This document shows, piece after piece, positions 31,200 through 42,620 of a stretch of DNA of 64,000 nt. Position numbers and translations under genes: made by a program. The notes beneath the pieces were generated by a model. The model did not search any database, was not told the origin of the DNA, and was given only the letters and a program-made list of their open reading frames with translations. Within the stretch, counting starts at the first letter, position 1; every line of letters begins with the position of its first letter. This DNA is from Agrypnia vestita (lineage: Eukaryota; Arthropoda; Insecta; Trichoptera; Phryganeidae): the NCBI GenBank assembly GCA_016648135.1, contig JADDOH010001555.1:341186-405185 (forward strand), in the 5' to 3' direction.

Positions 31200-32610
31200 T
31201 GCTTTTGGCAGATCAGTCGTAGTCTATGACAAGGAGCGTGCAGTGAATCGAAACTTTTTCCTAAGCATATATTTTGAGAAAAAAAGATATACATATCTCT
31301 TTATATTCCTATTACAATAATTAACATATTATTCAGATTATAATATTTCATTACATTCTGTTCGTTAAATATTTCATTTCATTTTTTATTCCTAAATATA
31401 TATTTACGTAAAAGGGTTGCTTCAACATTCTCACTGCACGCGCCCGGTGATAACACTACAGCCAAAACTATCCAGTGCCATCTGCTCCGATCTCCAGCAT
31501 TCCTGACAGCTTCCTGAACATTGGTTGCAGACTTCCACTTCCATGTGATATAGTATACTCAGGGAATGTTTGATGTTAGTGGAATGAAACAGCGAGTTTA
31601 TGTGCAGATATCTATTTCCCACTAGAGAGAAGCTCCGGGAGCAAGAGAAAATCATACAAATAAAAAGATGCATAAAACAAAAGAAATTTTGACACGATTG
31701 ATGCCACCGTGGTTTCGCTGGTTACTCTCACAAAAAGCCACATCTGTTCTCGGTTATCGCCTTTCGCACGTTTCTGAACATTCTTTGTTACCAGGCAATA
31801 ACGGATCCGCTATTTGAGTATGTAAAATATAAGGGGCCACGGCAAGCTGTGGAAAGTGCGTGGATCGGCAGAGCCGCCATAAATATTTATTCATCTGCTA
31901 TGCAGAGATGGGTCGTTGAGAATGCTTATGCTATGACTATTATATTCTTTCATTCATTCATTATCATAGATCAACGAAAAAAATGCTCAAGGCCATGACC
32001 TATCAGGGTTGCAGAACTAATAGGGATGATGATTATGATTATATTAAATTATATTTCGTTTTTGCCTTTTTCTGCTGTTATAAATGTCATTTAAGTGATC
32101 ATAAATTTCATTATTCTACTATGTAACATGATACTTTATATTCAGCAAAGATTATTCAAGACGTCTGCAATAATTTGCGATTCAAATATTCAGCATTCGA
32201 AAACTCGTTGTTACAATTTCGCTTCTCAATAACGCTACATTGTTTGGAAATGGATATTACCGGCACATCTTTGTTCTCGCGGCTGTCTTCTTGCAGTCTA
32301 CAACAACCAAAATAAATAAATCTCGAGCGAGAGGGATTCGCATACATTAAAACTGATTTATTCGCCGCAGAGCTGTGAGAACACATGAAACTGTAGGAAA
32401 GTTGGGACAGCAGATGAAATGTGAAAACCGCACAAACTTGAAATTCGCGAGTGTCGCCAAGTTACGACGGTTCAGAAGATGTACGTACATCGAAACGTAT
32501 GAATTCTAATATGTTATTAATATTTCCGTTCCCTAGCTGGTGCGAAGCTATTTTATAATCTCTCAACGTTCGTTTCGTTATTCGAGAATCGAAAAATAAC
32601 TTTTGGCAAC
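31200..32610. other. Stretch with no recognised gene
   Basis: Minus frames 31431-31673 and 32156-32386 show no family. A GC-richer patch at 31830-31880 stands out slightly. ATTCATTCATTC simple repeat near 31950. Confidence 0.35.
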
Positions 32611-32759
32611 ATCATATAGGTTGGCCCATCGGGTACGCCGGATTTAAATATCCCACAATTTTTTTTTTTATATATTTGGTTACCCTAATGTTTGAAATTT
32701 GTCATATGCTGCCATTGAATTTATTAAAAATGGATTTGTTGTAAGAATATCATTATTTT

Positions 32760-33545
32760 ATTGTTAAAACATTTTACAAATTTGGCGAAAATTATGTTGA
32801 GACCGTTTGAAAAGTTCTTGGAATTCTCGGTATAGGTCGACCACAATCAAAAGACCATTCCCTAGCTTTGTCCGGTAAGAAGAAAGCTGGGGAAAGTTGC
32901 CTGGCAAGCCTGTATTACAGGCCTCAGTATGATATTCCAAATAAATATATACTTTTTACTTTAAAAAATATTACTTACTTACTAGAAAAACTTGTTTTGT
33001 GTTCATTTTTTGCATCGATATTTTTTGCGCACATTCTTTTGAATGCGGTCTAGCTATAGGTATACATAATTCAATTAATGAGTCCACCATTCGAAGATTA
33101 TTTAAAAAATCAAGGAAAATGATTTCATTACGAACAACCTAGTCCTCATTTTGTGCGGTCAGCCGAAAATACTCCAGTCCTCAATGAAAGCATCGATGAG
33201 TATTCAGGAACATCAACAGTTTGTCGTCCTTAACAATTGAACGTTAGCATAACCAGTTTGCAAGGAATTCTCACCAAAGACCTTCACCTCTATCCTTATG
33301 CGACTTGACGCAATGCGATTCTTTGCTTTAAGGGTTTGTAAACTCCACTGTCTATGCTAGCACTCCACAAACAATTCCTGAACAAAAAACATCAATCTAA
33401 GCGTTATTGCTGAAATTGAGGGCACTGCCTTGCTTCTCTTCTTCAAAAATCTTCAAAAATTTTATCAAATGGGTGTCAGGGTATGCCGACACAGCCGCGG
33501 CGGTCATTTGGTCAGCAACATAATTAATTAATCTCAACATGTCTA
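32760..33545 (+). pseudogene. Mariner-like transposase remnant
   Basis: Translation across frames gives GENYVETV (first helix-turn-helix), NESTIRRLFKK (33079-33111, second helix-turn-helix), a stretch ending SIDEYSGTSTVCRP, QLNVSITSLQGILTKDLHLY, TPQTIPE and the C-terminal VCRHSRGGHLVSN. This order matches insect mariner transposases with the TI.RL..KF and GGHL.D signatures. The catalytic DDE/D centre is missing between about 33310 and 33355, and there are several frameshifts and stops. It cannot make an active enzyme. Confidence 0.7.
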
Positions 33546-33598
33546 CTTTGTAAATAAATAAAAAATTCCCAGTTAAATACTTATTTTATGTGTTTCAT

Positions 33599-34213
33599 TC
33601 ATTTCTTTTTCTTCTTCTACCCCTTATCCTATGGGGTCGGGGTCCCTGAACCGCATAAGAGGTTCCAACTCTTCCTATCCTGGGATTCGCTCTCCACGTC
33701 AGCCCAATTTATTTGCAATCTCGCTTCGCAGCAGTCCTCCAACTATTTCCGCCAGCTCCTCCAAGGACGGCCCCTTGGTTTTCTGCCTTTGGCAGTCTGC
33801 CGGCATCCGCAAGATATGTCTCAGCCACCGTAGCTGCGATTTCTCGATAAATGTCAATAAGGGTTCCACTTCAACACATTCTTCATTTGCGTATTTCTGA
33901 TTCTGTCCCTTCTGGTAACTCCTACTATTCCTTGTAGAAATCCCATCTCGGTAGCTTGTAGCCTTGAGCGGGTTCTTTCGGTCAAGATCCAGTGCTCGTG
34001 GGTTGTCCTGAAAATTGTTTTGAATACTGCCAACTTTTCTCGTTGGCTGAGCTCCGCTTTTCTAAATACGGAATAATATAGGGATCGTGCTACCTAGCTT
34101 GCGACTCCTATCCTCCTCATTCCATCCAATTCACTTTCTTTCTTTCCATTCTGATATGTTATTACCCAGAGGTATTTGAAACTGTTCACCTGTTTTAGAC
34201 GCGTCTAAAACAG
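33599..34213 (-). pseudogene. LINE polymerase C-terminal fragment, nested
   Basis: Minus-strand translation over several frames gives VNSFKYL, ELSQREKLAVFKTIFRTTHE, MGFLQGIVGVTRRDRIRNTQ, LRWLRHILRMPADCQRQKTK and GRPWRSWRK. This is the tail of a non-LTR polymerase: F.YLG, GV.R.DR.RN..I, RW.GH..RMP, GRP..RW. An A-rich 3' tail (minus strand GAAGAAGAAAAAGAAATG) ends at 33599. ATGTGTTTCAT (33588-33598) and ATGCGTTTCAT (34214-34224) flank it as an 11-bp target-site duplication with one difference. Confidence 0.85.
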
Positions 34214-34321
34214 ATGCGTTTCATATTAAAATTGAATCCGGCGTATCGGATGGACCACCCTATATAATATTCATCAAATTAAATCTAAAGTTGAAATCGC
34301 TGTCTGTTGATAAATCAACAT

Positions 34322-34349
34322 GTTTCGAGACCAACGATTCCTTCATCAG
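34322..34349 (-). ncRNA. Hammerhead-like motif (PLE 3' remnant)
   Basis: Minus strand: CTGATGA (34343-34349), an imperfect helix II (GGAATC/GGTCTC), then GAAACATGTTG. The flanking GAAACATGTTGATTT also follows the motif at 25736, so the two loci are related PLE ends. Confidence 0.5.
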
Positions 34350-34359
34350 GATGTTGTGA

Positions 34360-35035
34360 TGGAAATCTTCAAACTTGCGTCCGAAACATTAAAACTGTCT
34401 GAAGTCATTAAAAAAGTGACCAATGCGAACCCCGCTTTACCCTGTCGCATTTGCGACAATGTCCTACACAACAGCGAAACAAAAACTTACGGCGACGTGC
34501 CGGGCTGGGGGGAGGAAATGTTCTCCACAGCTGTTTCGGTTTACGACCTCCGTAAACTGTAACGGCGGCCCGGGAGGAAAGAAAGCAAAAAAGAACCATC
34601 GCGCTCTTAGGTGATGCAAGTAGATCACGGCTGCGAAAAAAGTGAAATAATTTCCTAGAGAATGAAAAATTCTCGTATTTTAAACGTCGGAATAAACACG
34701 TTTGATGATTTACCATTGCCTTCCTGCCACGCTTGGCACACGCCCCTGGAAATGTATAATAAATATTGGATGTTGCGCAGATGACAGCGCGATCCATAGG
34801 GAACTTTCACCAGACGCTGTCATCAGTGGCGTCCACAAAGTATGGACTTTTGCTGCTGTAATGAAGTGGGCTATATTGTTCTGACATTTTATTATTGAAT
34901 TTATCTTTTTTTTTCGCATTGAGGGTAAAATTTTTATTGTAACGGAATTCGCACACGCGCGGCGTGCGGATTTTAGCGGGAATGCGTGTAGCATGTTGCG
35001 GTGCATGTAGCGCAAATGCGATACCACGAAATGCA
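34360..35035. other. GC-richer island, no gene called
   Basis: Blocks such as GACGTGCCGGGCTGGGGGGA, GGCGGCCCGGGAGG and GCACACGCGCGGCGTGCGGA stand above the AT-rich background. The frames open on both strands (34320-35054) are explained by composition. A possible conserved or regulatory island. Confidence 0.3.
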
Positions 35036-35235
35036 CTTTAAATAAGTGCTCCATTAATGTCTAAATACAATAATTTCTTTCGAATTCAGGAATAAAAAAA
35101 ACAACATTACATGGCTGGACAAAGAATCAAACTTCGGACATGGCAACGCAGCAAATACACGACACACCTACCACCGATTCTCCCGCGATCGCAGAAGTGG
35201 TGGTCCACGAGAAACTTTTTCTACATATTATCACG

Positions 35236-35557
35236 TGTCGTGGCTGCAGGAAATTAATGAAACGCGCTCGCTTGGCACCACTGGCGACTCGCCGCTACCG
35301 CTCACTTAACCGTCCGGGCCCGCCGCTCGCGGCTACCTTCGCTTGTATTATCGCTGTCAACGCTCACGGAAAATAACTCACACCTTACTCCCGTGTGTCA
35401 TGTTTATATGACTAATCCTGTTATCCAGACGTTTCCAGTGTTTACTCGTAAATTCCAGATGTTCCTGGAAAGTTGCAGACGTCACTCGAAAGTTAGAGGT
35501 GATTCCGGATCTTTCGGTGGTATTGTGCCAACTTCAAACAACTGTCACTTGACAAGT
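35236..35557 (-). mobile_element. LTR-like sequence, family L-A copy 1
   Basis: Minus strand: CACTTGTCAAGTGACAGTTG, then TTTGAAGTTGGCACAATAC, GTAAACACTGGAAACGTCTG, and later CCAGTGGTGCCAAGCGAGCG and TTTCCTGCAGCCACGACACG. The same blocks occur in plus orientation at 41205-41760; this copy is shorter in the middle. Probably a decayed solo LTR. Confidence 0.6.
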
Positions 35558-36430
35558 GCGTGATTCTTTTTTTTTCCTCTTTACAATATATTTAAGACTA
35601 TACTAGTTAGTGATCCGTGGGATTTAAAATTATGGATTTAGTGGGCCGTGAGGTCCTAAAGTTTGTGCGAATTTTTCAAAAATATACTATAATAGCAGGA
35701 CTTATTTAAGACGCGAACCATTAATTTAAGAAAGTTTTTGTTTGCCATAATTATTTTAAATATTCGAGGTTACATTTCTCTTAGTATGAGATTTAATTCT
35801 TTTCATGAAACTAGATAAAATAATCGATAATGATCAGTGTAGATTTTTACAACTCAACTCTTTAGGTTTTGAGGAGCGTCATTTTTTAAGTTTAACTACT
35901 ACCGCGCGTACATGAGTACATGATTTTTTTAATTATTAGCTTTTGTACTTGCAAATTTTTAAGTTATGAAAAGAAGAGTTTACCTTTAAGAAGTTATACA
36001 TTTGATTGGACGAATTTAGATTATAATATGTTAAGAATGGTGGATGATTTATACGACAGTATTTTCAAAATATTGACATAGAATTTTACGGATGATCAAT
36101 AATTTATAATTTCATTTAACTTATATCGAAACGAATGAATTTTTCATCATCGATATTAGTCACTGTAATGATAGTTAAGCGTTTTTTTAAAAATAAGTCA
36201 GGAATATTGAAAAAAAAAATCAAACTTTGATGTCGCATACATCCATAACTATGATGGTTGCTTGAACATTTTCGATTTATAATCAAGGCAAAAATATAGT
36301 CTTGCGAGGTTATTAATGTTTTCCAAATAACCTTGTTTATATATTTGAAACAAAGACATAGATATTTAATAAATTTTATTCATGAAATATATAAATATTA
36401 TTATTTTGGTTTAAAATATAGTTACGAGAG
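35558..36430. other. AT-rich stretch, nothing recognised
   Basis: No coding, RNA or repeat signal was found. Confidence 0.4.
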
Positions 36431-36439
36431 TCTAAAATA

Positions 36440-36890
36440 GTGGTAATTGTAGGTAATCGAAGTCTTTCCAACGTTCAACATGAATGTGGAATGGACTAGA
36501 CTATCCTTGAATATTCGAGAAGCGACGGATAATTAAAAATATCCGGCGGCGTCATGCGAGTGGCAGAATTGTTGTTTGACAGCGCGACATAGAAGTCCAC
36601 AGATTAAAGCGAAACCGTGCGACGGCTAGCAGTGAGACCAAGCGACAGATATTCGGTAGGAGTACTTACGTGCGAAACGTAGCGTACCTACCTAGCGATA
36701 GCGATGGACAAAAAGGTGCTGCGAAGATTCTAGTGACGTGAATAGTGCGAACCTGTGTGGAATATTTTAGAAACTTGTAGCATGATTTCAAGAACAGTGC
36801 TCCAATTAAATTCGTGTCCAGTGACTTTGCGTGTTAGATAAAAGTTTTAATTATTTTTGGTGTTTCACTTGCCTCCCACAGATACGATCC
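36440..36890 (+). mobile_element. LTR-like sequence, family L-B copy 1
   Basis: Contains AAGCGAAACCGTGCGACGGC, GTGACGTGAATAGTGCGAAC, TGTGTGGAATATTTTAG, ATTAAATTCGTGTCCAGTGA and an end TTGCCTCCCACAG. The same order recurs at 54590-55130. The TGT...CA-like ends, lack of coding and repetition suggest solo LTRs of a retrotransposon. No target duplication was confirmed. Confidence 0.55.
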
Positions 36891-37304
36891 CGGGGTCGTT
36901 TTATGAGCGAAAGCTGACATATCGACCCTACTCATACGTCGCCAGGTTGACAATTTTTGCTCTAAAAGGTCGTCTCCGCGTCACGCCGTATAAAAGGAGA
37001 CGCGACCCGAAGAGGCCTGCAAAAGTCCGCTCACTGTACCTCTCCCACACAGAAATAAACATTTATTAAATAAACATATACAGTGTTATCAAATATTACA
37101 AGTGAAAGAAGACATATATTTACGGTAACAATAAAAGAGAATAGTTATTAGAGTAGAATAAAGAGCCAATCGAAAGAAAAAACAAGAAAATCAAAAGAAA
37201 GAACACAGTTTGTTATGGAAGATATTATAATCATTAATAATAATAATAATTTTTTCCACAGAGAGATAATCATTGATTAAGATAAATTATAGAATATGTT
37301 ATTG
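36891..37304. other. No gene called
   Basis: The plus frame 36857-37069 overlaps the LTR-like end and includes a basic stretch without a family. The rest is A-rich. Confidence 0.3.
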
Positions 37305-37480
37305 TAAAATTGGTGAACGTTGCATTGTGTAAAGTGATCACTGAAACCATCTAATGCCTTGTAGCCATCCTATAAAGACTTCCAAACATGTTTCTCATAT
37401 AAATAGCTCGAGGCTTTTATAATTTATCTTAATTAATGATAATCCCTCTGTGGACAAAATCCAGTAATTGTGTTCTTAGA
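37305..37480 (-). repeat. DR-1 arm
   Basis: GGTGAACGTTGCATTGTGT, AAGTGATCACTGAAACC, TAAAGACTTCCAAACATG and the head AATCCAGTAATTGTGTTCTT. Full arm including the outer head. Confidence 0.7.
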
Positions 37481-37879
37481 ACATACATAAAATAAATTAG
37501 TTTTCTCAAATTAATAACACACAAAAATATTTGTTTATAGAAAGTGTTTTCTGTTATAAATATCATTTTTTCATCGTATAGAGCGCACGCCCCTGTATAC
37601 TCCTGGGCACTGGGGATGCTGAAACAGGAAATAGACATTTCTTGCGACAGCCTACGCCCATGGCAAGTCTGATCTTGTCGTCTTCAATGATTCAAAAACT
37701 CAAAAAAAAATAACCTTATTATATACTCACACGCGTTATAATGTTGTGATCCCAACAATTTATCCATTGAACTGCTTGGTACCACCTTTTAATAGTGATG
37801 GTATTTTGACCGGTGACATACTAACGGTTATTTGAGATTTGTAACTGATTGTGTCGACATATTTTTGAGTTTGTAAGAG

Positions 37880-37925
37880 TTTTAGGAACACGATTACTCG
37901 ACAAATCCAGTTATTGTGTTCCTAA
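37880..37925. repeat. DR-1 mini-foldback
   Basis: TAGGAACACGATTACTCG faces CCAGTTATTGTGTTCCTA: two DR-1 heads with almost nothing between them. Confidence 0.5.
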
Positions 37926-38284
37926 AGATTTGAACATACTTAAAAATGTATTGATAGTATAAAATCGCCAAAAAATTAAGCCTATTCTAGTCTATATGTT
38001 AAATAATTAGGAAAATTATCATGTGTAAGGGATATACATCAAAAAGAATATTGCTTAATAGTCCATTCTAAAAATATGGAGGTTTGTAATTGGAAGGGCC
38101 ATAGACGTCTCTGGAATAGTCTCTTCAAATATTTGAGTGAATACTGATTTAGAATATACATAAAACATTCAGAACTTGTGTAATATTTGTTTGTTGTATT
38201 TGTATTTAGTAGTTGTGAAAACAAAAATTTCATAAAATAATTTTAAAAATGTGATATAAAAAAAAATAGTTGTGGATGTTCTTA

Positions 38285-38450
38285 CAGTGGAATTGGTTTT
38301 GTAATGTGTAAAGTGATCATTAAAGCCAGCTCATGCAGATCATAAGCTCTGGGCCACCTTATAAAATACATCCATACACGTTTCCCATATAAATATCTTC
38401 GTCTCTGTGAGGCTTCTATAATTTATCTTGATTAATAATTCGTTTTTGGC
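38285..38450 (-). repeat. DR-1 arm
   Basis: TGTAAAGTGATCATTAAAGC, CAGCTCATGC, ACACGTTTCCCATATAAATA, TCTTCGTCTCTGTGAGGC, TTTATCTTGATTAAT. The outer head is missing. Confidence 0.7.
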
Positions 38451-38702
38451 AAAAGCAATATTATCATTTTATTTCAATTAATATAATTTAATAATTTGCC
38501 GTGATTTCAAGAAGTCAGTCGTCTTCGCTAAATCTTCCCCATAATCATCTCCTCATCGATATTTTATACAAAACAATTCACTTTTTCACTTTCTTGTTTA
38601 AATATAGGTTTTAATTATCTGTCAATTACAATTAACCAGTGTTTTATCAATATGCTATTTTTCGTTGATTTAGACTTCAGTATTATTTGTGGTTTAATGT
38701 AT

Positions 38703-38830
38703 ATGTGGGGCATAAAAGCAAAGGCAGCAATATTGAAAAAAAAATTAAAATGTTTTGAGTCACCGAGGATGACTAATTTAAAATGTACTGAATTCTAGAT
38801 TTAGTGCATCTTTCCCTTCCAAAATCATGT
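38703..38830 (+). mobile_element. Family M-G partial copy
   Basis: TATGTGGGGCATAAAAGCAA, GGCAGCAATATTG, then ATTCTAGATTTAGTGCATCT. It breaks off where the PLE remnant begins. Confidence 0.65.
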
Positions 38831-38834
38831 TGTT

Positions 38835-39235
38835 TAAATATAAGAATAAAAGAACACCTAATTAAATGTGAATTTCGCAGAATTCTCAAATAATCTCTTT
38901 CACACAGGCCATACTTTTAAAAAAGAAAACGGCATCGAAATTTTAAAAACAAATGATAGAGACCTTAGGTTATATAATTTAGAAATGTAAGAAATCAAAA
39001 AGCCTCTCAACACCAAATTGAATATAATTAACAACAAATTTAATGTTATGAATAAGCTATCATTTAATATATTCCCAACTTCAATGTCTCACTGTCAAAC
39101 TCCACTCCTCTCGCTCACCACAAATGAGACCACACCCTCACTCTTACAAATTTAATTTATGGAAGTTATTGTGCGCCCGTCCTGACGAAGATATAGTACA
39201 GTATCGAAACCGGTAGACATTAAAAAACAACCATA
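38835..39235 (+). pseudogene. Penelope-like element C-terminus and 3' end
   Basis: RIKEHLIKCEF, then in a shifted frame SNNLFHTGHTFKKENGIEIL, LRLYNLEM, a stop, EIKKPLNTKLNIINNKFNVM. This matches the region after GIY-YIG in PLEs of the F..HL..TGH.F......IE.L...L..LE..EI type. It ends with a stop after SLLQI and is followed by a hammerhead-like motif at 39182 on the same strand, the usual PLE 3' arrangement. One frameshift and one in-frame stop; the polymerase is missing. Confidence 0.75.
39182..39210 (+). ncRNA. Hammerhead-like motif at PLE 3' end
   Basis: CTGACGA (39182-39188), short helix II GATA/TATC (39190-39193 with 39202-39205) and GAAAC (39206-39210), followed by CGGTAGACATT. The core is canonical apart from one extra A before helix II. 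Confidence 0.6.
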
Positions 39236-39240
39236 TTTTT

Positions 39241-40000
39241 ATTTATTTATTTTATTTATACATTAGATACATAATGTTTTTTATAATAAGTTGATTCTAT
39301 GTTATAACATTTTAAAGACATTTTACTCCCATAATATGAGCCAAATCTCGAGCTTATGGGAGGAGTATTTACAAGCTAAATTAAAATATAAAAGCAGAAA
39401 CCATTTAGAAGTAGTAATTTTTTTATACAGAAACCATTTGACTCATGTGGGCAATGTTACAATATATCGCTGTCCAAAATCAACAATTCGACTTCTTTCT
39501 TAAATTTACTCTTCGTATTTTGGAATGTTTTTTTCTTGAAATTTGTTTTGCGACAACAATGTACCATTCAACTCCCAAGTATGTACAATGATGTGCCATG
39601 GTGGTTTTTGAAGTTGGTATCTTTATTTGGCTCTTTGCTCTATGTCTATTACTTATACAGTTTAAGGGGTTATATGTATGGTTTAAAGAAAGTTTGTTAG
39701 TTTTCACAAATTAAAAATTATGACGTAAAGATATATGAATATCAAAATTAACTTCTTCTTGATTTCAGCTATTTAATCAGAGCACTGCGTATTGTATCTT
39801 GTTGCGTCTTTGTTGCGTCTATTAAGATTATAAATATTTTAAGATATCTTGTGCCATTAAAATTAGGTTGACTTTTATAGAAGGTTGATCTGTAGAACGG
39901 TAAATTATACGTTTTCATAAAGTAACCTCGAGTTGATCGCCTGTAATTGAGTTGTTTGATGTTATGTTGAGGCAAAATATCTTATTTGTCGAATCAAAAC
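39241..40000. other. AT-rich stretch, nothing recognised
   Basis: Several short frames on both strands with no domain. Confidence 0.4.
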
Positions 40001-40004
40001 AAGT

Positions 40005-40145
40005 TGATTACAGGATGCAGATGTATATATCGTCACGAGACAGGCTATAGGAAGCAAATGAAAACACTGGAAATCAATTACCGATTTATTAATTATTTTA
40101 ACAAATTCACTAAGTCACTGGACACGAATTTAATTTATTTTTTTA
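40005..40145 (-). mobile_element. LTR-like 3' end, family L-B
   Basis: Minus strand: AAATTCGTGTCCAGTGACTT, AGTGAATTTGTTAAAATA, then TTTCCAGTGTTTTCATTTGC. It joins the 3' sequence seen at 36810 (TTCGTGTCCAGTGACTT) with the end seen at 1-50 and 57160, linking these fragments into one family. Confidence 0.55.
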
Positions 40146-40740
40146 GTATTAAGAATCCAAATATACATTTTCAACTTAAATACATTTTTTAATCGCCACT
40201 CAACTAGCCCTTGGGCATGTTCCTGGGTGTAAGTATAGTTTTTTTAACACTAATTAAAAATAATATGTAAAACATAAAAAGCATTAAAACAGCAGAAGAA
40301 AAAACACAATTAAAACAGAGAAGAGAAAAAAGTAAAAAAAAAACACGAGTCAACATTATAAACATTAAAAATGTTAAATTTTGATGAAATGATGTACGAA
40401 AATGAAAAGAAAGATGCCACAAACCTTTTTATTATTTTAAATAAAAATAGATAGAATGTCACAAAGTTTGCGATAAATCTGTTAAATTTAGTAATTATTT
40501 TAATTAATTATCGTCAAGTTTTTATTATCATAATTTTTTTATTAATTAAGAATCCAAATTTACTATTTTTTCAACCAAAACACAATTTTTACATTTTTTG
40601 GGATTGGCACTCAATTAGCCCTTAGGCATGTTCCTGAGTGTCGGTATGAATTTTTAGCTGCGTTACATTTATATTTAATTATATGTGAAACATAAATAGC
40701 GCAATAGCAGTAAAAACATTAACTAAATAAATAAAATAAA
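40140..40740. repeat. Diverged direct repeat, period about 411
   Basis: TAAGAATCCAAAT, then TAGCCCTTGGGCATGTTCCT at 40206 and TAGCCCTTAGGCATGTTCCT at 40617. Both copies are followed by a similar AT-rich tail with GTAAAACATAAA/GTGAAACATAAA. The left copy is continuous with the LTR-like end at 40005-40145, so this is probably part of the same element, duplicated. Confidence 0.65.
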
Positions 40741-41029
40741 AATAAAAAAAACAGAAGAAAAAAGTTCAAAATATAAAATACACAAGTAAACACAATATAC
40801 GATATTATTTAGATGTAAGTTTTAGCAAGGAATTTAGATATCTTAAATAAACTTCACTTCGAAAAATAAAATATAGAGGTATCATTACCAGTTGCGAAAT
40901 CTATGTATACTAACTTGTTAATGAGAAAAAAATAACAACAGATGTCTCTAGTTGTCTAAAGCGTTCTTGATTTAACACATACATATATAGATCTTTCAAA
41001 AATGTGATAATGTGTGAATGTTCTTACTA

Positions 41030-41180
41030 TGGAATTGGTTAACATTGCATTGTGTAGAGTAATCACTTAAGCCAGCTCATACAGGTTGTAAGCCTTGATC
41101 CATCGATAGACTAAGATAGCCATAAGAGACTTCCATCCACTTTTCTAATATATAGCTTCGTCTCTGTGAGACTTCTATAC
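41030..41180 (-). repeat. DR-1 arm
   Basis: GGAATTGGTTAACATTGCAT, AATCACTTAAGCCAGCTCAT, GACTTCCATCCACTTTTC, GCTTCGTCTCTGTGAGACTT. It is followed directly by the L-A LTR-like sequence. Confidence 0.7.
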
Positions 41181-41204
41181 TGCAACAAGGCTAAAAATAA
41201 TCAC

Positions 41205-41760
41205 GCACTTCTGTCAAGTGACAGTTGTTTGAACTTGGCACAATACTAATGAAGGATCTAGAATTACCTCCAACTTTCGAGAGACGTCTGCAACTTTCCA
41301 GAAACATCTGGAAGTTACGAGAACTTGCGAGTAAACACTGGAAACGTCTAGATAACAGCATTAGCCAATATAAATACGGCAATATATATAATGAGTTTTT
41401 TTGGGCGCGCGCGTTTGACAGGCGATAACAAGCGCCGAGTTGCAAGAAGCCAGTGATGCCAAGCGAGCGTTAATTCGACAGCGATATTCTGGAAAGTTCT
41501 TACGTTATGAAATAAACCGAAGCGAAATTAATAAGTGCTAAAATTTATGGAATATTTTAGTGAATAGTGAATGAAATGTTAAAGCGAATATAAAGTGTCT
41601 GTTTTCGAGTGATAAATTTGCGAAACAGTTTAATTCAAATAACAGCGTTAAGTTAAATAGTGTTAAGAGACTTTGTACGTTTGTGTAATAAGTTAATTAG
41701 TATTTAATAAATTCTGTTTTAAATCCCAGCGTTTTCATTAATCCCTCCTGCAGCCGCTTA
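41205..41760 (+). mobile_element. LTR-like sequence, family L-A copy 2
   Basis: TGTCAAGTGACAGTTGTTTG near the start, GTAAACACTGGAAACGTCT, a TATAAATACGG TATA-like box near 41369, GTGATGCCAAGCGAGCG, AATAAATTCTG near 41706 (possible polyadenylation signal) and an end CCTCCTGCAGCCG. It has U3-R-U5 style organisation without coding. Fits a solo LTR of about 550 bp; no target duplication was confirmed. Confidence 0.6.
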
Positions 41761-42119
41761 ATTAAGTACTATCTTAATTTTTGTTGGTTAGCCGAAAAGT
41801 TTGCATGGCGGGCAATCGACTATCGGGATGTTGAGCCAAACCAATAGTGAATGAGTGTGCACTAGGAAATTATTTTTTCCCTATACTTAACCACCACACT
41901 ATCACACCAGTATCCAGACGACTTCCCGTTAAATTATCTAGTCGATTATTGCCATCTTAACTGCGCAGTCACTGTTCCGAAACCCGTGTTTATATTTCCA
42001 GTTGCCGCCCGGGAGACCTGTAAACGATTTATGCGTCGTATCTTTATTTCCATTAAAGTAAATTACCTGACTTAAATGCTTATCGATAAATACATAAAAA
42101 AAAGTATAATCGAAATAAA

Positions 42120-42400
42120 ATGGCGAGCCGGGTACTGTGCTGTACTGTCGGCGCAAGATGGAGGGGCCGGGGCCGGGAAAGTTCACTCCGTATTTTGTTG
42201 CGCGAGGGGTAATGGAGTTTCTAAGCTATCAAACGGCAATCGTTCAACTGCAAACTGCAAGTATTTCCTGCGCTTTGGACGCGGCACTGCAATAACTCGC
42301 GCTCTGAAATGCACTCTATTCATGTTACTATTCTCTGCTTAAAATGACTTTTTTCGTCCGCCATTCAAGAACGCCAGAGATGATGTTGCCAGATACTTGC
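42120..42400. other. GC-rich island
   Basis: GGAGGGGCCGGGGCCGGGAA, ATTTCCTGCGCTTTGGACGC and CGTCCGCCATTCAAGAACGC. The open frames on both strands have no domain. A candidate promoter or conserved element. Confidence 0.3.
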
Positions 42401-42424
42401 GCAAGTAATGTGTTATTTTATTTT

Positions 42425-42620
42425 ATATTAAAGAAAACACATTTTAATTGTGAAGCTGCAATTTCAGAAAAATTTATCCACGGCAGCTCAATTCTATCCA
42501 AGCTGTAACGCTCCATTTCCGGATAAAGTGGAGATCCATTGGTTCGAATCCCGGTAACAGCTAAAATATTTTTTCGATAGTTTGATTTTTCTCTGTGTCC
42601 TTTCTAATTGATTAATAAAT
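42425..42620 (+). mobile_element. tRNA-Arg-type SINE, family S-B copy 1 (5'-damaged)
   Basis: Retains CCGGATAAAGTGGAGATCC, the B-box TTGGTTCGAATCCCGG, then TAACAGCTAAAATATTTTTT and TCTAATTGATTAATAAATTT, matching copy 2. The A-box half is scrambled. The upstream block AATTGTGAAGCTGCAATTT is also shared with 42860-42885. Confidence 0.6.

Larger units (their letters stand above)
32617..34262 (+). mobile_element. Mariner-like transposon with nested LINE
   Basis: Terminal inverted repeats TAGGTTGGCCCATCGGG (32617-32633 onward) and, inverted, TAGGGTGGTCCATCCGA (ending 34262) agree at 20 of the first 24 positions after the initial T and share ACGCCGGATT. Each end is flanked by TA (32615-32616 and 34263-34264), the usual target of Tc1/mariner elements. 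Between them are transposase remnants (32760-33545) and a LINE fragment (33599-34213). Without the insert the element would be about 1.0 kb, so the transposase is also internally deleted. Confidence 0.8.

Noticed and set aside
33588..33900. Plus-strand frames over the nested LINE
   Set aside because: They are antisense shadows of the minus-strand LINE polymerase remnant.
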